Of a stretch of 64,000 nt of DNA, positions 59,601 to 64,000 are shown in pieces. The DNA is from Parasponia andersonii (lineage: Eukaryota; Streptophyta; Magnoliopsida; Rosales; Cannabaceae): assembly GCA_002914805.1 (NCBI GenBank), contig JXTB01000177.1, positions 670,352 to 734,351 of the forward strand. The letters are read 5' to 3'. Positions within the stretch are counted from its first letter, which is position 1. Each line of letters begins with the position of its first letter. A program made the translations under genes and the position numbers. The notes below the pieces were generated by a model. It saw only the letters and a list, made by a program, of their open reading frames with translations. It had not been told where the DNA came from and ran no database searches.

Positions 59601-62600
59601 TTGGTCCTTTACCATCTTCAGTTGCTTTGTGAAGAAGCCATGAGTACAGTCTCTCTTTCATCAGCTTAGTAAGTAGATGCTCTTTCACCTCATACTGGGA
59701 GGAATCCTTCTCATTGTGGTCTACCTGCGAGTAACTTTCATCTTCCTCCTTCAATGATATAATCTTGTATATCAAGTTTTGTTTCTCTGTAACACTTCCA
59801 AAGGTGAAGCTTGTAGGAGTTACAGATCCAAGAAATAGTAATTTCTCAAGTCGTAGGTGAAGAGACAGTTCAATTGTACTTCCATTATAAATATCCGTGA
59901 CTTCTAAATCTTTAGTAGAGCCCAATTTATAATCAAACTCCCTCACTTCACTGCATGCTAATCTGTTGGAACAGGTGACGTAGAATGGAACTGGCCCATC
60001 CCTGTGTGGAGGAGCATGGCAACAAAGAATCCCATATGCTAAAACCTCTGCAGGCACCTCCAACTCTCCAAACATACAAGACCACCTGTATTTTGCTACC
60101 TCTTGTTGACTCTTCAAGAATGTTCCAATAATCAAAACCTGTTTAACATTGGAAAAGAATGAGATTTCTGAATAGGATATACAACAATATCAATATTATC
60201 TACATATATGGTAGGTATGCATGTAGTGTAAGCCTCTAACCCCATCAGAAGGCAACCGGCAGTAATGAAATACGTTGAAACAAATAAACTTTAAAGACAG
60301 GAGTAGCAGTAAAGCAATGTAATGGTGAATTTGAGGGGAGCTAATAGTTAATGTTTCAAGTAAATCCAAAGATGTCTGAAGTAGAAATGAATAAAGAAAA
60401 CTATCCCAAAGTGAATAGCTAAGAGAAATTCAGGACACGGGAGAAATTCAGGAAACATTTTGTGAATTTCAACCTTCATCTAGTTACACATGAATGAATG
60501 AACTTTCTTCAGGACACATGAGAAATTCAATAACATTTTACTTCTGTTTTAATTTCTCACCAGAATAAATACACTAAATACCTCGGGTTCTGAGTCTGTG
60601 AAAGCCCATTTTGGTGAAAAATCAAGTACGGTGAAGAGCTGGTCCTGAGAAATAGAAGGGCTCAATGACGAATCATCAACCGCATCCCCTTCAACAGTGC
60701 TCCATTGGATACCAGACGAGGACTGCATTTGTAGATCTACCTCCCCTAGTTCCTTGCTGATCCACCGAGAAAAGCTGTCAACTTTTTTCAAACCCTCCTC
60801 CCCATCTAGTAGCTGTTGTCTCAAAGTGAAAGCATAATTTACATTTCCATCCGTAGGTCTATTATTCTCAGACTTATATAGCATCGAAGATTGAGATTCT
60901 GTATTTGTAAACTGTGCTTGAAGGTTCTGCACGAGTTTCTCATTTTGCTGATCTAGATGAGTATTAAACTGATAAGAAGTAGTCAAATTTGAATCAGGAG
61001 TAATTTTCTCAAACAAAATGTTCTCAAGGTCAAATTGCAAGTCCAAATTTGATGACTGTTCCAACGACCCTTTGGGTAGAGGCAATAAATTGTCTCCAAA
61101 AGAAATCTGGCAAAACATAGTACATTAGAACACACATCAACAATATTCACGGAAACCAAAAATTCAAAACTACTAAAAAAAAAGGATGCAATCATAGTTC
61201 ATAGAGAAAATGTTATGCATCTACCACATCAGGAATTTTAGCAAACAAAAAGGTACAATTTATTGATTGGTATATCTCTTTCAAGTAATTTGGAAGTACA
61301 TAGACAGGAATCAGTCTTCAATATGCTTTAGGAAACCAATTCTCTCGTAAAGAAGTTGGAACAGCTACTACTCAGTATAGTAAATATACNAATTGTCGAC
61401 CATTTATTTGGTCCTACAGAACAAGCTATCATAAAAGGCTTTTTGTTTTGATAACCCACAAATCCCCCAAACCCAATTATTGGGCTCAAGTTCGAAACTG
61501 CAGCCCCTGCAGAGCCCTACAAATTTTGGGAAGCATGAAACGTGAGTTTATTCATCAAGTAGGTGGGTCCAAGGAAATAAACCAGTGACATTGTGGGAGA
61601 AAACTACAGGCCTTATCACTCAACTGGCCCCTCAGGGTTCTTACAGAGACCATTGGAAGATATAGAAAACTGAACCTGTTAAATACCTGCCAATTAGAGT
61701 AGTTTGGCAGAGAATTTTCATGCAACTCTTTGGCAGTTTCCCGAGCTAAGAGTTCGCCTGGTACCACATTTACTGGTTCCTGTGCAACTCCCATATATGC
61801 CAGTTGGCTGGGTGGCGTCGATGCATGAGAAGGTACAGTATTAAAACCTGTTGTGCATTGTTCCAAAATCTCTTCCCAGGATCCCAAACCAAGTGTGCTT
61901 TGGGACCCAACCACAGAAGTAGCAGGATCACTATAACTAGGCCTATCATCATTAAAATGTGGAACATAATTTGCTCCATGAATTGATGACTGCCCTTCAT
62001 GATGGTCTGATAAGATCATCACATAAAAGGTTGTGAGATGGAGCCATTCACGAAAAAGGTAGCAACCCCCTTAAGATAAATAAAAACCAAAAGAAAAAAT
62101 TACTTGAATTAGGTTGCACCGAGAAACCAACTTCTAGTTTATTCATCAGTGGTCCATTCCTGATTTGTAGTGGTGGCGACTCGGGAAATGAGTGAAATCT
62201 GGAATTTGCTTGGTGAATATCCCCTGGTAATCAGTTTCCAAGTAAGTTATGCAGAACGGAAAAGTTCAAAAATTCAATCAATCTGAGATAGGGAAATCAT
62301 TTTACATTCATCATCAAAATATTTGCAAATATTTCAGAAGTCTCAGAAAATATATTATGGGTCAACTGAAGATGGCAACATAATATTTGTTATTTATTGT
62401 TATTATTTACTGCTGCTACTATCATTATACAATAATTACTAAAACTACCATACTAATAACAATAATCGCCGTAATTATCATAATAAGAACAGTTATAATT
62501 ATAATTACCGTTATTATTAGTGTGATGGCGATGGTTAGGATTATTATCATTACTGTTATCATCTTTTTTAATAAATACTATAATCATCTTTAAAATGTGA

Positions 62601-63658
62601 TCTCTGGAAAAAAAAAATCAGAAGTTCAAGATACCAGAATCAGCATCTTCACATAACGATGTCAAACAGCTGCTGTTTGGACTTGTGTAATCTGTGCTTC
62701 CTGAAGGAGCTTTGTAATGACCTGCGGAAGAACTAGAAGTCTGAGGGCTGCCCTCTCGGAGACTTGATGAAACGTCATCGGTCTCTCTAATTCCTCCAAC
62801 ATTTGTCCTATTTCCCTGATGAAAATATACAGAATATACTGTAACTACCATGCTATAAGGATAATGAAAGTATAACAATTCACAGTTGAAAGTGAGATCC
62901 GCAAAGGGTGTAAAACATGTTTTAAAGAAACAAAACTGACAGGGATACACTCTGGTCAGTAAACAACTTGGATCTAACATATGAAACACTCTAAAACATA
63001 ATGTCAGACTCACTCATTCTTAGGCATAAATAATCAAATGTCCATGTTAAAATTTCTGCAGTGTTATAATACACCTCTAAAGTGATTTGAAGTGTTTTTC
63101 TGAGTGGGTGGAGTGCGCACTTTTATCATACAAATGAATCAAGTCAAGAATAAGATAAAATAACCTTCTATCAGTCATCTTAAATCAAGAAATAAATCAA
63201 AAAACAGAAATATCAGAGTTCCAGAACAGCAACGAAAGCAGCCGAGTTTTGGTTGATCCCCTTGCTTCAACCCCGGTAATAATAATGTCTTGCCTTCTGG
63301 GCCCAGCCATTTAGACCAGAAGTTTGCAGTTACATCATCTTGAAGGTTTTCTTCTGTGGTTATTGGTTTTTAAGTGATATAAATGTTATTTATGGATTCA
63401 AATGTGACATATTTGAATCAAAGGAAGCAACCAAAACTAAGTTGCTTTCGCTGGTCCCCTTGCTTCAACACAGTACGTCAAGTAGATAAGAGTTTGACCT
63501 AACAATTACAAATTCTGCAAAAATTTTCCAACAGAGTTTGCGAAGAATCAAAACTAATAATATCAGAACAGCAACAAAAGTAACAAGTGAAATAATTGAA
63601 AAGGAGAGAAACTACCTTTACTTCCAAGTAGTGAACGAAGACTATGTGCATCAAGTCC
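56628..63658 (-). CDS. CAMTA: CAMTA calmodulin-binding transcription activator, CAMTA1/2-type (partial, 8 exons in window)
   Basis: Exons: 63658-63616, 62815-62635, 62006-61687, 61106-60582, 60138-59447, 59097-58521, 58376-58053, 56738-56628 (TGA). Phases close throughout; about 924 codons are in view against roughly 1000-1050 for the family. Order of domains: the end of the CG-1 DNA-binding domain (LMHIVFVHYLEVK), a divergent Ser/Gln-rich middle, a TIG/IPT domain (FLKSQQEVAKYRWSCMFGEL ... PFYVTCSNRLACSEVREFDY), ankyrin repeats (GQGVLHLAAALGYDWAIKP, INGWTALHWAAFYGR), two IQ motifs (VQIQKKYRGWKKRKEFL, AHVRGHQVRKQYR), the calmodulin-binding helix (ILEKVILRWRRKG) and an acidic C-terminus ending DDDTFMSIAFE. 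CAMTAs bind CGCG-type boxes and respond to calcium in cold and defence signalling. The first part of CG-1 and the start codon lie beyond 64000. One intron uses a GC donor. Confidence 0.95.
57462..57560 (-). repeat. LINE-like 3' tail in the last CAMTA intron
   Basis: The minus strand reads CTTTTGTACCTCTCCTTTTT, then TTAATAATATTACTGTTTCT, 'tatc' and an A run of about 18. The order matches the 3' end of the L1 fragment at 30190-30510. Only the tail, about 0.1 kb, is recognisable. Confidence 0.45.
59445..59446 (-). other. GC splice donor in CAMTA
   Basis: The exon ends GGCAG and the intron begins GCAAGG. No GT donor nearby keeps the frame. Joining to AGAGCAGACAG at 59097 restores the conserved GREQTVAFL of the ankyrin region. 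Confidence 0.85.
61390..61390. other. single ambiguous base
   Basis: One N inside a CAMTA intron; no effect on the coding sequence. Confidence 0.98.
62380..62590. repeat. degenerate trinucleotide-rich tract in a CAMTA intron
   Basis: About 200 bases of ATT/ATA/ATC-like triplets (for example 'attactgctgctactatcat' and 'ttattattagtgtgatggcg'), consistent with a decayed ATN trinucleotide microsatellite. Confidence 0.75.
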
Positions 63659-64000
63659 CTGCAACAAACAACATACACAATGAAAATATTAAGACAGAAA
63701 CTTAGAGAAAAACAATTATTAAAAGCTTTACAAAGATTATTATTTCATCCACAAAACGTCTAGCTCGGACGCTATGACCAAATATCTGCATACACTATTA
63801 AAAATGTAGCTATAAAATACTAGGTCGTAAATAGAGTAGAAAGATATTACAAAGGAAAAATAGGCTTAGCTATGTAATTATTTTCTAGACTATGAATGAA
63901 TATTGAGTAATCATTGAGTTTTCTCCTTCTATAGTTCTTCTCTCTTTGAGGTCTTAATCTAATTCTATTGCTTTTCTACCTATTCATTCTATTCACCTCT
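63659..64000 (-). other. CAMTA intron running off the window
   Basis: Sequence upstream of the 63658 acceptor, with no further exon recognised. The remaining CG-1 exons must lie to the right of the window. Confidence 0.8.

Noticed and set aside
62387..62593. 68-codon hydrophobic Ile/Thr-rich open frame
   Set aside because: Translation of a degenerate ATN trinucleotide tract inside a CAMTA intron.

Overview
The window is nuclear DNA of a eudicot plant. It is AT-rich with long repeat-filled spacers, has genes split by many short GT-AG introns, and contains LTR retrotransposons, MITE-like elements and LINE remnants of plant type. I cannot name the species. All three protein-coding genes recognised lie on the minus strand. 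They are: (1) an alpha/beta hydrolase of the At4g39955-like plant family (3679-11220, 4 exons, 309 residues, complete); (2) OM64, a mitochondrial outer-membrane TPR/amidase-like receptor (23021-33445, 13 exons, 610 residues, complete); (3) a CAMTA calmodulin-binding transcription factor of the CAMTA1/2 type (56628-63658 and beyond the right edge, 8 exons in view, N-terminal part missing). Exon borders were set by hand from splice signals, reading phase and family conservation, and all phases close.

Layout. 1-3650: decayed LTR-type sequence and a long TA microsatellite. 3679-11220: the hydrolase gene, whose second intron carries a complete but coding-dead Ty1/copia element (4168-9422) with a 5-bp target duplication. 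11731-17693: a decayed Ty3/gypsy chromovirus, about 0.5 kb upstream of the hydrolase start codon. 17694-22980: spacer with a Tat-like LTR relic. 23021-33445: OM64, with a MITE, an assembly gap, a probable solo LTR and a LINE tail in its introns. 33446-56627: about 23 kb of gene-free spacer. It holds an LTR with a PBS-like site, a rearranged LTR relic, a 30-bp-motif minisatellite, a 6-kb non-autonomous Tat-like element with 1.6-kb LTRs, a copia solo LTR and foldback elements. 56628-64000: CAMTA.

The three genes do not form a pathway; they are ordinary neighbours. The most interesting points are: a cluster of about twelve W-box (TTGACC/T) motifs in the leader of the intronic copia element; a cysteine at the position of the amidase nucleophile in OM64; a GC-AG intron inside the ankyrin region of CAMTA; a G-to-A type decay pattern in the retrotransposons; and an LTR relic with an internal inversion. 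I see no CRISPR, operon, phage or defence-type system, and no convincing RNA gene.
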